Shown: positions 1 through 9,662, counted from the stretch's first letter. The stretch: 64,000 nt of DNA from Lachnospiraceae bacterium (GCA_017427775.1 JAFRSD010000015.1:62001-126000); one strand, 5' to 3'. Notes: generated by a model from the sequence alone, not told the origin. Program-made: numbers and translations.

Positions 1-91
1 TGTCATATGGCGAACAGTACCGGATCGTTTCCCCTTTCCCGAGCGCCAGCAGTTCCGACTGACGCTTCGGCAATTTAAATTTCAAGTCCAT
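1..91 (-). CDS. Partial gene, probably second ABC transporter of the DUF1854 set (5' end only)
   Basis: Only the first 30 codons lie in the window. An ATG at 91 follows a GAGG ribosome binding site, and the peptide begins MDLKFKLPKRQSELLALGKG. It is the next gene on the same strand after the DUF1854 gene, 76 bases downstream of that gene's stop. In known DUF1854 loci a second ABC half-transporter with a similar N-terminal domain often follows, so this is the likely identity. That is inference from context; the fragment itself holds no diagnostic motif. Confidence 0.5.
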   Translation of the reverse strand, partial: MDLKFKLPKRQSELLALGKGETIRYCSPYD

Positions 92-167
92 AATCAAACC
101 TCATTTCTTCTCTCAGAAACCGCACATTTGTCTTTATCCCGTGCGGCCGATGCAGAGCTGTTTCTTT

Positions 168-749
168 TTACAGGAACAGGTCGAGCATCTTCAGTTCACG
201 TGCGGACAGCTTCGTGTAATCCGGGATCTCGAAACGGTTTCCGTCGAGATCGCTGATGAGAAGACGCACGTCCGAAAGGTTTACAACCGAACTCGAATTC
301 ATATAGATCACGAATTTGCACGGTCCCTGGTCGGTCTCCACATCGAAATACGCATGTCCGTATTCGTCTTTGATATTGTTGATCTTCTTGATGATCGGCG
401 TGAAGTAGCGGATGTCCATCTGCTCTTCGAGCATCTTTCTCGTCTCGGGATCCACATCGGTCTCGAGGTCCTTGATCATGCCGATCTCCTTTGATTTCTC
501 ATCTATGGTGCGGATGGAAATGTATTTGTTCCGGTCCGTGAACGGGAAGCTCCGCACAACGCGGATTCGGTCATAATGCTCCGGCGCAATGCTGTCCTTC
601 AGGTCAAGCGAAACGAATCCGCCCTTTGTGCGGGCAAATGTCGCGTTGTCCTTCGTGATCATGCGCAGCCTGAGCATCTGCTCGGTCTCAGCTTCCATCT
701 GTTCGAGATTGAACTCTTCGTCTGCACCTTCAAACTGTTTAAAACCCAT
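168..749 (-). CDS. DUF1854 family protein
   Basis: This 193-residue soluble protein has no signal peptide or membrane segment. Its acidic N-terminus is followed by a mixed alpha/beta body with the pattern seen in DUF1854 proteins (FPFTDRNKYISIR in the middle, then DVETDQGPCKF and VRLLISDLDGNRFEIPD near the C-terminus). The ATG at 749 has an AAAGGAG site 9 bases upstream. It lies 95 bases after the ABC transporter gene and before a truncated gene that is probably a second transporter. DUF1854 proteins are known as partners of ABC transporters, in some bacteria next to cyanophycin genes. The biochemical role is unknown. The family call rests on recall of sequence pattern and gene order, not on a profile search. 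Confidence 0.75.
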   Translation of the reverse strand: MGFKQFEGADEEFNLEQMEAETEQMLRLRMITKDNATFARTKGGFVSLDLKDSIAPEHYDRIRVVRSFPFTDRNKYISIRTIDEKSKEIGMIKDLETDVDPETRKMLEEQMDIRYFTPIIKKINNIKDEYGHAYFDVETDQGPCKFVIYMNSSSVVNLSDVRLLISDLDGNRFEIPDYTKLSARELKMLDLFL

Positions 750-844
750 ATTAACACTCTCCTTTTACGGTGGCGGCACACATCCTTGTGCCTGCCGGTT
801 CGTCGCCTGACAGTAATCTGCGGTTTGCACCGCCTGTCCGGCTT

Positions 845-3259
845 TTATTCAATTCCCTTCAGCGCCAAAGCTTTGGTCTGAAGCTCTTTCAGTTTGTAAT
901 AAACGCCCTTCTTCGCGATCAGTTCCTCATGCGTACCCTCTTCCGCGACTTTGCCTTCGTCGATGACAATCAGGCTGTTCGCGTCACGAAGCGTCGACAG
1001 ACGGTGCGCGATGGAGATCGTGGTACGGCCTTTGATCAGCAGGTTGATGGACTGCTGGATCGCCTGCTCGGTTTCGGTATCCACTGCCGCCGTTGCCTCA
1101 TCGAGGATGAGGATCTTCGGGTTCGCAAGGATGGCACGTGCGATTGAAATACGCTGCCGCTCACCGCCCGACAGTTCCCGTCCCGAGGATCCGATGATCG
1201 TATCGTATCCGTCCGGCATACGGCATATAAAGTCATGGGCGCTCGCAAGAACCGCCGCCCGGATGATCTCTTCACGGGTCGCATCCTTACGCGCATAGGC
1301 GATATTCTCGGCCACGGTTCCCATGAACATGTATGTCTCCTGGGAAACCATCGCGACATAACCGCGGAGCGTCTCAAATGACAGGTCGCGGACATCATAT
1401 CCGTCCAGAAGAACCTGCCCTTCCTGCGGGTCGTAAAGACGCGAGATCAGGTTGACAATCGTCGTCTTACCCGCTCCGGAACGTCCTACGATACCGAGCA
1501 TCTCACCGCTCTTAACCTTTAAGCTTACGTCCTTCAGAACCGGTTTGTGCTTCTCGTAACCGAAGGTCACGTGCTTCATCTCGACCGTTCCGTCGATGTG
1601 ATCGAGTTTGATCGCATCGGGTTTCTCCTGAATCTCGGGAATGGCGTCGATGATCTCGAACATACGCTGCGCGCTGTTCATGCAGTTCGTGTACCAGCGG
1701 AAGAAGAAGGACATGAAGTCCATCGGTCCCGTAAGCTGGCTTACGTAGCCGGTAAATGTGATCAGCACGCCGAGGGAAAGCGTATGCGCCTTCAGGATCA
1801 AAAACGCACCGATCACGTATACGGTCAGAGAAGCAAAATTCTCCGCCATCGAATACAAAGCACTGAATTTGTTATCATAGTTCAAGACCGCCATATCGGC
1901 GCTTCGAACACGTTCGTTACTCTTGTCAAACCGCCCCACTTCGCTCTCTTCCTGACCGAACGCCTTAACGACACGCGCGCCCTGAAGGTTATCATTTACC
2001 TTCGAGTTCAGGGAACGGGTTGCGCGGTGACGGCGGCCGTAACGGTGCCAGAGACGCGGAAGCATCTTCCAGCTGATCAGGAACGCGATCGGCATGAACA
2101 CAAGCGCCGCGACCGCAAGCACCGGATTCAGCATGAACATGATGATCGCGGTTGCAATGATCGTAAATACGTTGATCAAAAAGTACGGAAGACCGTCGAT
2201 AAAGAAGCCGGTTACTTCCTCGGCGTCACTCATGACACGCGTCATCAGCGAACCGGTCTGTTTGCTTGTAAAGAAGCTGATGGAAAGCTTGCCCATAGAA
2301 CTGAACACGTCGGTCTTCAGCGTCTTAACAAGGTCCGGAACGATCTTCGCGGTAATAACACCCTGCAGGATCCCGACTGCCTGAATGCAGATCTTCGTCA
2401 CAAGCATGGTCAGTACGACAAGCCCGAGGGCGAGGACGTATTTACCTGCCGGAACCTTGATCAGTTCAAGGAACGCGTCGTTCTTCGCAAGCACTTTATC
2501 GTACAAAATCTTACCGTTCAGGTACGGCCATACGATATTCAGACCCGCCGTGATCAAAAAGCAGACGATCATCAGGGCGATCTTCCACCGGTACGGCTTA
2601 AGATATCCAATGGTACGGAACAGGATTGATTTCTTGTTCATGCACTTCGGGCAGATCTTCCGGTCTGCGTCCGGATACATCATGCCGCAGGTCGGACAGA
2701 ACTCTTCCTTATCCTTGTCCTCAAGTTCGTCCTCTTTGATCTCATCGCCTTCCGCGATCTTTTCGCACAAGCGTTCTACTCTTGTAGTCTGGCCGATACA
2801 GTGGTTGGAAAATGACGCGATAACCTCCGCCGCTCCATCCGCTTTTTCGTCGTCCGGATTCTTATGAACCAATACAAGGAATCCGCCGCCGACAGTACGC
2901 TCGATCTTCACTTCTTTCATGTCCGCAAGGGAGTATTCCTTTACGGTCCACTCACGCTTTACGGTCTGGACTTTCGACGACAGCGTCTCGCGTCCCTTAA
3001 AGAAGTGCACTTCTCCGGGCACCGGCTCGGACTCCAGCACGAACAGCCTGTCTTTGCAAAGCGCGATATGGCCTTTGGAAAATTCCATCGATCCGTTCAT
3101 GTCGGTCTCCGTACAGATTAGGATTCCCTTTTCCTTATCGTCCATATCGATGCCTTGAAAATAAGGCTTCAATAACTCTCTGACATATGAGGGGATCCGC
3201 TCTTTCGTATGCTTGGAAAGATTGTCCCCCTTCTTGTTCTTCTTACTCAAATATCTCAT
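845..3259 (-). CDS. ABC transporter, fused permease and ATPase, with N-terminal zinc-ribbon domain
   Basis: A half-transporter of about 804 residues that would act as a dimer in the membrane. Numbered from an upstream in-frame TTG at 3283, residues 1-195 form a soluble domain, then comes a zinc ribbon (Cys196, Cys199, Cys211, Cys214), a six-helix exporter domain (about 220-545) and an ATPase domain with Walker A GRSGAGKT at 600-607, signature LSGGE at 704-708, Walker B ILILDE near 724-729 and His760. The ATPase is complete and should be active. The ATG at 3259 has GAGAAAGGG directly against it, so TTG at 3250 is an equally good start. The extra N-terminal domain is uncommon for exporters and is typical of the DUF1854-linked group. 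Its substrate is unknown; a peptide or cyanophycin-related compound is a guess from context. Confidence 0.85.
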   Translation of the reverse strand: MRYLSKKNKKGDNLSKHTKERIPSYVRELLKPYFQGIDMDDKEKGILICTETDMNGSMEFSKGHIALCKDRLFVLESEPVPGEVHFFKGRETLSSKVQTVKREWTVKEYSLADMKEVKIERTVGGGFLVLVHKNPDDEKADGAAEVIASFSNHCIGQTTRVERLCEKIAEGDEIKEDELEDKDKEEFCPTCGMMYPDADRKICPKCMNKKSILFRTIGYLKPYRWKIALMIVCFLITAGLNIVWPYLNGKILYDKVLAKNDAFLELIKVPAGKYVLALGLVVLTMLVTKICIQAVGILQGVITAKIVPDLVKTLKTDVFSSMGKLSISFFTSKQTGSLMTRVMSDAEEVTGFFIDGLPYFLINVFTIIATAIIMFMLNPVLAVAALVFMPIAFLISWKMLPRLWHRYGRRHRATRSLNSKVNDNLQGARVVKAFGQEESEVGRFDKSNERVRSADMAVLNYDNKFSALYSMAENFASLTVYVIGAFLILKAHTLSLGVLITFTGYVSQLTGPMDFMSFFFRWYTNCMNSAQRMFEIIDAIPEIQEKPDAIKLDHIDGTVEMKHVTFGYEKHKPVLKDVSLKVKSGEMLGIVGRSGAGKTTIVNLISRLYDPQEGQVLLDGYDVRDLSFETLRGYVAMVSQETYMFMGTVAENIAYARKDATREEIIRAAVLASAHDFICRMPDGYDTIIGSSGRELSGGERQRISIARAILANPKILILDEATAAVDTETEQAIQQSINLLIKGRTTISIAHRLSTLRDANSLIVIDEGKVAEEGTHEELIAKKGVYYKLKELQTKALALKGIE

Positions 3260-3281
3260 CCCTTTCTCAATTCCGGATATC

Positions 3282-3314
3282 AAAAAAGCACAGTCGAAGA
3301 AATATCGACTGTGC
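3282..3314 (-). terminator. Rho-independent terminator, or attenuator, before the ABC gene
   Basis: A perfect 10-bp stem (arms 3288-3297 and 3305-3314, loop of 7) is followed on the minus strand by six T residues at 3287-3282. It lies just after the stop of the small anchored protein gene and ends about 20 bases before the ABC gene start. Confidence 0.85.
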
Positions 3315-3321
3315 CTGAAAT

Positions 3322-3720
3322 CTACTTGACGTCATCCGGAAACAACACGTCTGATCCGTCGGGATTCTCTCCCGGAGGATATTCGGGTTTCTTACGCAAC
3401 TTTACAGTTCGATATGCCTTCGCAATATTGTTGGAGCTGTCGGAAGCAACGTAAGATACAATCGCCGATTCGCCGTCACTGCGCGGAACGACCGACTCGA
3501 TCATCAGAGAATACGTAACATCTCCGTCCTTTCGGTCACGGGCCGTAACCCCCTCCAAAAGGACCGCAGTATCCTCTCCTGTCTCGTAGATCGTTTCCGT
3601 GTCGGGAAACTGTATCTCCGGAGCTCTCCGGTCTCTCTTGTCCCGCAGTGTCAATATGATCACCACGGCTGCGACCGCCAAAATGACGCCGCAGACAGTT
3701 TTCGTAACATTATTCTCCAT
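3322..3720 (-). CDS. Small membrane-anchored protein with a DUF5011/Ig-like domain
   Basis: This 132-residue protein has a short cytoplasmic N-terminus, one hydrophobic helix (about residues 7-24, no lipobox) and an outward-facing domain. The domain contains the GVTARDRKDGDVTYSL and SYVASDSSNNIAKAYRTVKL signatures of DUF5011-type bacterial Ig-like folds, where a D-x-x-D-G-D turn and a late YxASDxxGN strand are typical. A short Pro/Gly/Asp-rich tail ends the protein. Such domains usually decorate cell-surface proteins; no catalytic motif is present. It starts 17 bases after lysA and is probably co-transcribed with it. RBS AGAGGA precedes the ATG. Function is unknown. Confidence 0.7.
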   Translation of the reverse strand: MENNVTKTVCGVILAVAAVVIILTLRDKRDRRAPEIQFPDTETIYETGEDTAVLLEGVTARDRKDGDVTYSLMIESVVPRSDGESAIVSYVASDSSNNIAKAYRTVKLRKKPEYPPGENPDGSDVLFPDDVK

Positions 3721-3737
3721 ATCGTCCTCTGGTCAAA

Positions 3738-5006
3738 TCATGATAAATAAGGCTTCATCATATCGCTGATATCAAGAGTCGCGAAATAATCCTTCGGCTG
3801 TTCCGCACGGCGGATCAGCTGAACCGAACCGTCTTCCTTGAGAAGCAGCTCCGCGCATTTCAGCTTACCGTTATAATTATAGCCCATCGCGTAACCGTGT
3901 GCACCCGCGTCATGAATTACCAGATAGTCTCCGATATCAATCTTCGGAAGCTCGCGGTCGATCGCGAACTTATCATTATTCTCACAGAGTGATCCGACCA
4001 CGTCATAAACATGGTCCTTCGGCGCATTCTCCTTACCGAGTACGGTAATATGGTGATATGCCCGGTACATTGCCGGACGCATCAGATTGACCGCGCAGGC
4101 ATCCACGCCGATATACTCCTTATAAATATGTTTTTCATGAATCGCCTTCACGACAAGCTCGCCGTAAGGTCCCATCATGAAGCGTCCCAGCTCGGTAAAG
4201 ATCGCAACATTACCCATACCTGCGGGAACCAAAACTTCTTCATAGACTTTGCGGACTCCGTCGCCCACGCGGCGGATGTCAACCTTCCGATCCTCCGGTT
4301 TGTAAGGGATACCGATTCCGCCCGAAAGATTAATGAACGCAATCTCCGCTCCCGTCTGCTCCTTCAACTCTACCGCAAGGGTAAAGAGCGTACGCGCAAG
4401 CGTGGGATAATAATCTTCGGCAATCGTATTGCTTACAAGGAAGGAATGGATTCCGAAACGTTTCACACCGAGCCCCATCAACTCCCGGTATGCCTGAACC
4501 ATCTGTTCCTTTGTGCAGCCGTACTTGGCATCGCCGGGGTTATCCATGATGCCGTTTTCCAGTTCGTAAATACCGCCGGGATTGTACCGCATGCATACAG
4601 TCTCGGGGATTCCGCATTCCTGCTGCAGGAAAGGGATATGTGTAATGTCGTCCAGATTGATATAGGCGCCGAGCTGACGGGCTTTCGTGAACTCGCCGAC
4701 AGGAGTTTCATTGGATGAGAACATGATCTCACCTGCGCCGAAGCCTGCCGCTTCCGAAAGCAGAAGTTCCGTGTAGGAGGAGCAGTCCACACCGCAGCCT
4801 TCCTCCCGCAAAAGTTTCAAAAGATACGGATTGGGCGTTGCTTTAACCGCAAAGAATTCTTTGAATCCGGGGTTCCAGGAAAATGCTTCCTTCAGTTCCC
4901 TCGCATTCTGACGGATTCCCTTCTCATCATACAGATAGAAAGGAGTCTTGTAATTCGCGGCGATTGCCTCAACCTGCTCCTTTGTCACAAACGGAATCTT
5001 GCTCAT
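3738..5006 (-). CDS. lysA: Diaminopimelate decarboxylase
   Basis: It converts meso-diaminopimelate to L-lysine with pyridoxal phosphate, the last step of lysine synthesis, in the cytoplasm. The protein (422 residues) has the fold-type III layout: FFAVKATPNP with the PLP lysine at residue 55, the phosphate-binding NLSGGIGIPY stretch, and a C-terminal beta domain with GVDACAVNLMRPAMY and SLCENNDKF around the active-site cysteine. The start at 5006 is chosen because AAGGAG lies 6 bases upstream; an upstream in-frame start at 5039 lacks such a site. A close sigma-A promoter is present at 5059-5087. A carboxynorspermidine or ornithine decarboxylase-like relative cannot be fully excluded, but the motif set fits the clostridial LysA branch. 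Confidence 0.88.
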   Translation of the reverse strand: MSKIPFVTKEQVEAIAANYKTPFYLYDEKGIRQNARELKEAFSWNPGFKEFFAVKATPNPYLLKLLREEGCGVDCSSYTELLLSEAAGFGAGEIMFSSNETPVGEFTKARQLGAYINLDDITHIPFLQQECGIPETVCMRYNPGGIYELENGIMDNPGDAKYGCTKEQMVQAYRELMGLGVKRFGIHSFLVSNTIAEDYYPTLARTLFTLAVELKEQTGAEIAFINLSGGIGIPYKPEDRKVDIRRVGDGVRKVYEEVLVPAGMGNVAIFTELGRFMMGPYGELVVKAIHEKHIYKEYIGVDACAVNLMRPAMYRAYHHITVLGKENAPKDHVYDVVGSLCENNDKFAIDRELPKIDIGDYLVIHDAGAHGYAMGYNYNGKLKCAELLLKEDGSVQLIRRAEQPKDYFATLDISDMMKPYLS

Positions 5007-5058
5007 TTCGTCTCCTTCATTGCCGGTTTCACCGGACAAATACGCAAAAATCTCATTG

Positions 5059-5087
5059 ATTATAGCATGCCGCTCCTAAGTTTGCAA
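5059..5087 (-). promoter_or_regulatory. Sigma-A promoter of lysA
   Basis: On the minus strand, -35 TTGCAA (5087-5082), a 17-bp spacer and a perfect -10 TATAAT (5064-5059) stand about 52 bases before the lysA start. The divergent gap 5007-5380 holds this promoter and the parE promoter; nothing else was recognised in it. Confidence 0.85.
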
Positions 5088-5294
5088 CTGGAATTTCCCA
5101 TATAAATAATATAGATACACAACCTCCCTTGGAATCATTATACTTTTCGTTGCGCTATCGGTAAATGTGCTATATCAGTCTAAAAAAATGTAGTATTTTC
5201 CGTTTCTTTGTGCGGCCTGCTCCCCGCTCCCGCGATCAGCTCCTTTTCCCTTACGGAAAATACGAACAAAGTTTCGGTTTGCCGTATGTTTTGC

Positions 5295-5323
5295 TTGCAA
5301 ACACTTGCTAAATCTGGTATATT
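5295..5323 (+). promoter_or_regulatory. Sigma-A promoter of the parE-parC operon
   Basis: -35 TTGCAA (5295-5300), 17-bp spacer, -10 TATATT (5318-5323), 57 bases upstream of the parE ATG. Confidence 0.8.
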
Positions 5324-5380
5324 ATATATGTTTCCGGCACAATCCGTAGTGCCTGGTATTACTTTAAGGAAGGTTCTGTT

Positions 5381-7321
5381 ATGGCGGAATATGACGGCAG
5401 TCAGATCGTCGTTTTAGAGGGCCTCGAGGCGGTCCGCAAGCGTCCCGGTATGTACATCGGTTCAACCGGTACGAAAGGTCTGCACCACCTCATCTGGGAA
5501 ATCCTCGACAACGGCATCGATGAACATTTGGCAGGATACTGCAACGAGATTACGATAGTATTGCGGAAAGACGACGGGATCACGATCACCGACAACGGCC
5601 GGGGTGTTCCGGTCGATATCCATCCCACCAAGAAGATTCCGACGGCCCGCGTGGTCTACACCGTGCTGCATGCAGGCGGCAAGTTCGGGAACTCAGTTTA
5701 TAAGGTGTCCGGCGGTCTGCACGGCGTAGGCGCTTCGGTTGTAAACGCCCTCTCCTCGAAGATGATCATCGAGATCCGCAGAAACGGAAACGTATACACC
5801 GATTCGTATGAGAACGGCGGCCACCCGGTAACGAAGCTTGTGGACGGGCTGCTTCCGGTCATCGGAACATGTAAGAAAAGCGAGACCGGCACAAAGGTAA
5901 CCTTCTATCCCGATCCGCAGATTTTCGAAACGGTCAAATTTGTCCCCGAAACAATCTGCAAGCGTCTCAAGGAAATAGCCTACCTGAACCGCGGCCTGAC
6001 TCTGAAGTTCACTGACGAGCGTACCGGTGAAGAGCGCGTTTATTATGAGGAGCACGGCATCAAGAGCTTTATCTCCTACATCAACCGTGAGGCGACGCCC
6101 CTTCACGCGGAACCGATCTATGTGGAAGGCAGCAAGGGCGATATCGAAGTTGAGGTTGCCCTTCAGTATATCAACGATTATTCGGAGCAGATCAACTCCT
6201 ACTGTAACCGTATCAACGTCGTGGACGGCGGTACGCTCGTAACCGGTTTTAAGACTGCTCTTACGAGGGTTTTAAATAACTATGCGAGAGAACTCGGCTA
6301 CCTGAAGGACAAGGATGATAACTTTGACGGACGCGACGTCCGTAACGGTCTCGTGGCGATCATCTCCATCAAGCATCCCGACCCGCAGTTTGAGGGCCAG
6401 ACGAAGACCAAGCTCGGCAATACCGACGCCAAGACTGCGGTTGACGAAGTATTTGCCGCGGAGGTAACAAGATATTTCGATAAAAACGTGGAAGTTCTCC
6501 GCGCGATCCTCGATAATACCGCCCGCTCCTGCAAGGCCCGCCAGGCAAGCGATAAAGCCCGCTCCGCGGTTCTGAAGCAGCTGAACGATTTCGATACGAA
6601 GAGCAAACTTGCAGCCTGCTCCTCAAAGAAGCCCACCGAGTGCGAGATCTATATCGTCGAGGGTGATTCCGCAGGCGGTACCGTAAAGACGGCCCGCGAC
6701 CGTAAGACACAGGCTGTTCTCCCGCTTCGCGGTAAGATCATTAACGTCGAGAAAGCAACCCTTGAGAAAGTTTTGCAGAACAACGAGATCCGTTCCATGA
6801 TCGCCGCATTTGGCTGCGGAATCAGCGAGGAATTCGATATCAGCAAGCTCCGTTACGACAAGATCATCATCCTGACCGATGCCGATGTCGACGGCGCGCA
6901 TATCAGCACTCTGCTGCTGACCTTCTTCTACCGCTTCATGCCGGAACTGATCTTAGAGGGAAAGGTTTACCGCGGTCTTCCGCCGCTTTATAAGATTGAA
7001 TATGAAATCCCGGGCAAGAAGAGTTCGAAGAAGAGCGAATACTTAATGAACGATTTCGAGCTTGAGAAGAAGCGCCGTGAGATCGAGGACGCAAAAGGAA
7101 AGATTACCGGTCTGCAGCGCTACAAGGGTCTCGGTGAGATGGATGCGCACCAGCTCTGGGAGACAACTCTCGATCCCGCGCAGCGTATGCTTGCGCAGGT
7201 TTCGATTGCCGACACCGTAGAGGCGGACGAAGTCACGAATCTTCTGATGGGAAGCAACGTCGTGCCGCGCCGCCAGTTCATCATTGATGAAGCCCGATAT
7301 GCCAATCTGGATATTACGTAA
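5381..7321 (+). CDS. parE: Type II topoisomerase subunit B (ParE-like)
   Basis: This is the ATPase subunit of a type II topoisomerase, pairing with the subunit A gene 15 bases downstream. The GHKL ATPase domain shows Glu40 and Asn44 in the EILDNGID helix, the TDNGRGVP loop at 70-77 and GGLHGVGASVVNAL at 111-124. The transducer has QTKTKLGN at 340-347. The TOPRIM domain has EGDSAGG from residue 427 and TDADVDGAHI near 499-508, carrying the metal-binding acids. It ends with the usual IDEARYANLDI tail. Length (646) fits both GyrB and ParE. The partner subunit lacks a canonical GyrA box, so topoisomerase IV is favoured over gyrase. RBS AAGGA precedes the ATG. Confidence 0.8.
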   Translation: MAEYDGSQIVVLEGLEAVRKRPGMYIGSTGTKGLHHLIWEILDNGIDEHLAGYCNEITIVLRKDDGITITDNGRGVPVDIHPTKKIPTARVVYTVLHAGGKFGNSVYKVSGGLHGVGASVVNALSSKMIIEIRRNGNVYTDSYENGGHPVTKLVDGLLPVIGTCKKSETGTKVTFYPDPQIFETVKFVPETICKRLKEIAYLNRGLTLKFTDERTGEERVYYEEHGIKSFISYINREATPLHAEPIYVEGSKGDIEVEVALQYINDYSEQINSYCNRINVVDGGTLVTGFKTALTRVLNNYARELGYLKDKDDNFDGRDVRNGLVAIISIKHPDPQFEGQTKTKLGNTDAKTAVDEVFAAEVTRYFDKNVEVLRAILDNTARSCKARQASDKARSAVLKQLNDFDTKSKLAACSSKKPTECEIYIVEGDSAGGTVKTARDRKTQAVLPLRGKIINVEKATLEKVLQNNEIRSMIAAFGCGISEEFDISKLRYDKIIILTDADVDGAHISTLLLTFFYRFMPELILEGKVYRGLPPLYKIEYEIPGKKSSKKSEYLMNDFELEKKRREIEDAKGKITGLQRYKGLGEMDAHQLWETTLDPAQRMLAQVSIADTVEADEVTNLLMGSNVVPRRQFIIDEARYANLDIT

Positions 7322-7336
7322 CAGGAGGTCAGACAT

Positions 7337-9586
7337 TTGAACACTGAGAAAGAATCCGTGATCCAGCTGGATTTTGCGGAAGAAATGAAAACCTCCTTCC
7401 GGGACTATGCGATGAGCGTTATCATCGCCCGTGCCATTCCGGATGTCCGGGACGGTCTGAAGCCGGTACAGAGACGCATTCTTTACGCGATGAAAGAACT
7501 CGGGCTTGATCCGAAGAAACCGCATCGTAAGAGTGCCCGTATCGTCGGCGATACAATGGGTAAATACCACCCGCACGGCGACTCCTCGATCTATGACGCG
7601 CTTGTGCACATGACCGAGAACTACTCTCTCGCCATCCCGCTTGTCGACGGCCACGGAAACTTCGGCTCCATCGACGGTGACGGCGCAGCCGCCATGCGAT
7701 ACACCGAAGCGCGTCTTTCCGAAGGCGCCATGACGATGCTCGATCACCTGGATCAGGGGCTCGTCGAATTTGTTCCGAACTTTGATGACAACGAGAAGGA
7801 GCCGACCGTTCTGCCGGCCATGCTCCCGAACCTTTTGATCAACGGTACGACCGGTATCGCGGTCGGCATGGCAACAAGCATACCGCCGCACAATCCTGTG
7901 GAAGTAATTGATGCAGCGATTGCGGTTATGCACGACCCGTACATCAGTACCGAGGATCTGATGCAGCTTGTTCCGGGTCCGGATTTTCCGACCGGCGGAA
8001 CGATCGTCAACGGCGATGAGCTGCTGCAGATGTATGAGACCGGTGAAGGCCGTATCCGCATCCGCGCAAAGGCCGTTATCGAAAACGGTGAGTACGGCAA
8101 GAAGAGCATTGTCATCACCGAAATTCCGTACACAGCCGCCGGCAACAAGACCAAGCTTGTCGAGGAACTTGCAGAGGCGGTACGCGCGAAGACATTTGAC
8201 GAGATTGCAGACGTTCGGGATGAGTCCAACAAGGAAGGCCTGCGCATCGTTATTGAGGTGAAGAAGGACCGTGATACAGAGAACCTTCTGAACGGTCTTT
8301 ACAAGAAGACCTCCCTCGAGGACACCTACGGTGTGAACTTTATCGCGGTAAAGGACGGACAGCCCGGTACTTTCCCGTTAAAGAGCCTCCTGCAGGAATT
8401 CATCGATTTCCAGGACGAACTGTATACGAAGGAATATCAATATCTCCTTGACCGCGCCACGAAGCGTCTCGAGGTTGTCAGCGGTTTGATCCGCGCGGTT
8501 GATGTGATTGATTTCATCATCGAAGTATTGCGCGGTTCGAAGGACCTGAAGCAGGCAAGAGAATGTCTGACACACGGTGTGATCGACGATATTCGCTTTA
8601 AGACCGAGGAAGCCAAGCGTGCCGCGAAGCAGTTTGATTTCACCGAGCGGCAGGCCGATGCGATCCTCGCGATGCAGTTAAGCAAACTGGTCGGACTCGA
8701 ACTTCTGAAACTACAGCAGGAAGACGACGAGCTCCAGAAGAACATCAAGCGATTCAATAAGATTCTCGCTAAGAAGAGCGAGCTCTATAAAGTCATCGAG
8801 GAACAGCTTCTTGAGTTCCGCGAGAAGTTTGCGGCACCCCGTAAGACGGTCATCACGACCGAAACGACCAAGGCATACGTTGTTGAGGAGAAGATTGAGG
8901 ACCTGATGATCCTGATCGACCGCTTCGGCTACATGAAGGCAATCGACACACCTTCCTACCAGAAGGCTTCGGCAGAGAATCTGCAGGAATATGTACACGC
9001 CTGCCCGATCCGTTCGAACGACCGCCTGTGCATCTTCACCGCCCAGGGCAATATGTACCAGCTGAAGGCTCCGCAGATCCCGCGCGCCAAGCTGCGTGAG
9101 AAGGGAACACTGTACCAGACGCTCACGAAGATCGGTTCCGACGAGGACGCCGTTCTCTTCATCGCATTTGAAAACCTGTTCAACTCGCAGCTTCTGTTCA
9201 TCACGAAGAACGGTCTGATCAAGCAGGTTTCGGGTATCGAATTCGACACCAACCGTGCCGTGGTCAATACGACCAAACTCGAAGACGGCGATAAGATTGT
9301 CGGCCTCACCGCCCTCTCCGCGAAGGAAGTCATGTCCGGTCACCAGAAAGTTATCATCCTGACCGAGAAGAAGCTTTCCCTCGGTTTCCCGCTCGACGAA
9401 GTACCCGAGCTCAAGAAGACTTCGAAGGGTGTCAAAGCCATCGCCCTCGAGAAGAAGGACTACGTTGTTTACGGCACGTCCCTCGACCAGAACGAGAACG
9501 AATTCACATTTGACGGCAAAGTCTACCACGCGAAGAAAGTCCGCAACCGTAAGCGCGCCGCCAAAGGCCAGAAGGCGACGCTGTAG
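7337..9586 (+). CDS. parC: Type II topoisomerase subunit A (ParC-like)
   Basis: This is the DNA-cleaving subunit of the topoisomerase. The catalytic tyrosine is Tyr122 after Arg121 in [10 protein letters not shown]. The quinolone-determining loop reads [11 protein letters not shown] with Ser83 and Asp87, the usual susceptible residues by E. coli numbering. A coiled coil near residues 415-500 leads into a C-terminal beta-pinwheel. The expected gyrase box QRRGGKG is absent; the corresponding stretch reads degenerate ([13 protein letters not shown]), which favours topoisomerase IV. Translation starts at TTG (7337) with a perfect AGGAGGTC site 7 bases upstream; no ATG or GTG fits as well. The 749-residue length is a little short for the family. 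Confidence 0.82.
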   Translation: MNTEKESVIQLDFAEEMKTSFRDYAMSVIIARAIPDVRDGLKPVQRRILYAMKELGLDPKKPHRKSARIVGDTMGKYHPHGDSSIYDALVHMTENYSLAIPLVDGHGNFGSIDGDGAAAMRYTEARLSEGAMTMLDHLDQGLVEFVPNFDDNEKEPTVLPAMLPNLLINGTTGIAVGMATSIPPHNPVEVIDAAIAVMHDPYISTEDLMQLVPGPDFPTGGTIVNGDELLQMYETGEGRIRIRAKAVIENGEYGKKSIVITEIPYTAAGNKTKLVEELAEAVRAKTFDEIADVRDESNKEGLRIVIEVKKDRDTENLLNGLYKKTSLEDTYGVNFIAVKDGQPGTFPLKSLLQEFIDFQDELYTKEYQYLLDRATKRLEVVSGLIRAVDVIDFIIEVLRGSKDLKQARECLTHGVIDDIRFKTEEAKRAAKQFDFTERQADAILAMQLSKLVGLELLKLQQEDDELQKNIKRFNKILAKKSELYKVIEEQLLEFREKFAAPRKTVITTETTKAYVVEEKIEDLMILIDRFGYMKAIDTPSYQKASAENLQEYVHACPIRSNDRLCIFTAQGNMYQLKAPQIPRAKLREKGTLYQTLTKIGSDEDAVLFIAFENLFNSQLLFITKNGLIKQVSGIEFDTNRAVVNTTKLEDGDKIVGLTALSAKEVMSGHQKVIILTEKKLSLGFPLDEVPELKKTSKGVKAIALEKKDYVVYGTSLDQNENEFTFDGKVYHAKKVRNRKRAAKGQKATL

Positions 9587-9662
9587 CGCACGAAACGGCT
9601 CGGAGCAGTATTAAGCCACATCTCCATTCAGTGAATCGCAAAACCGAATAAAAGACACAGAA

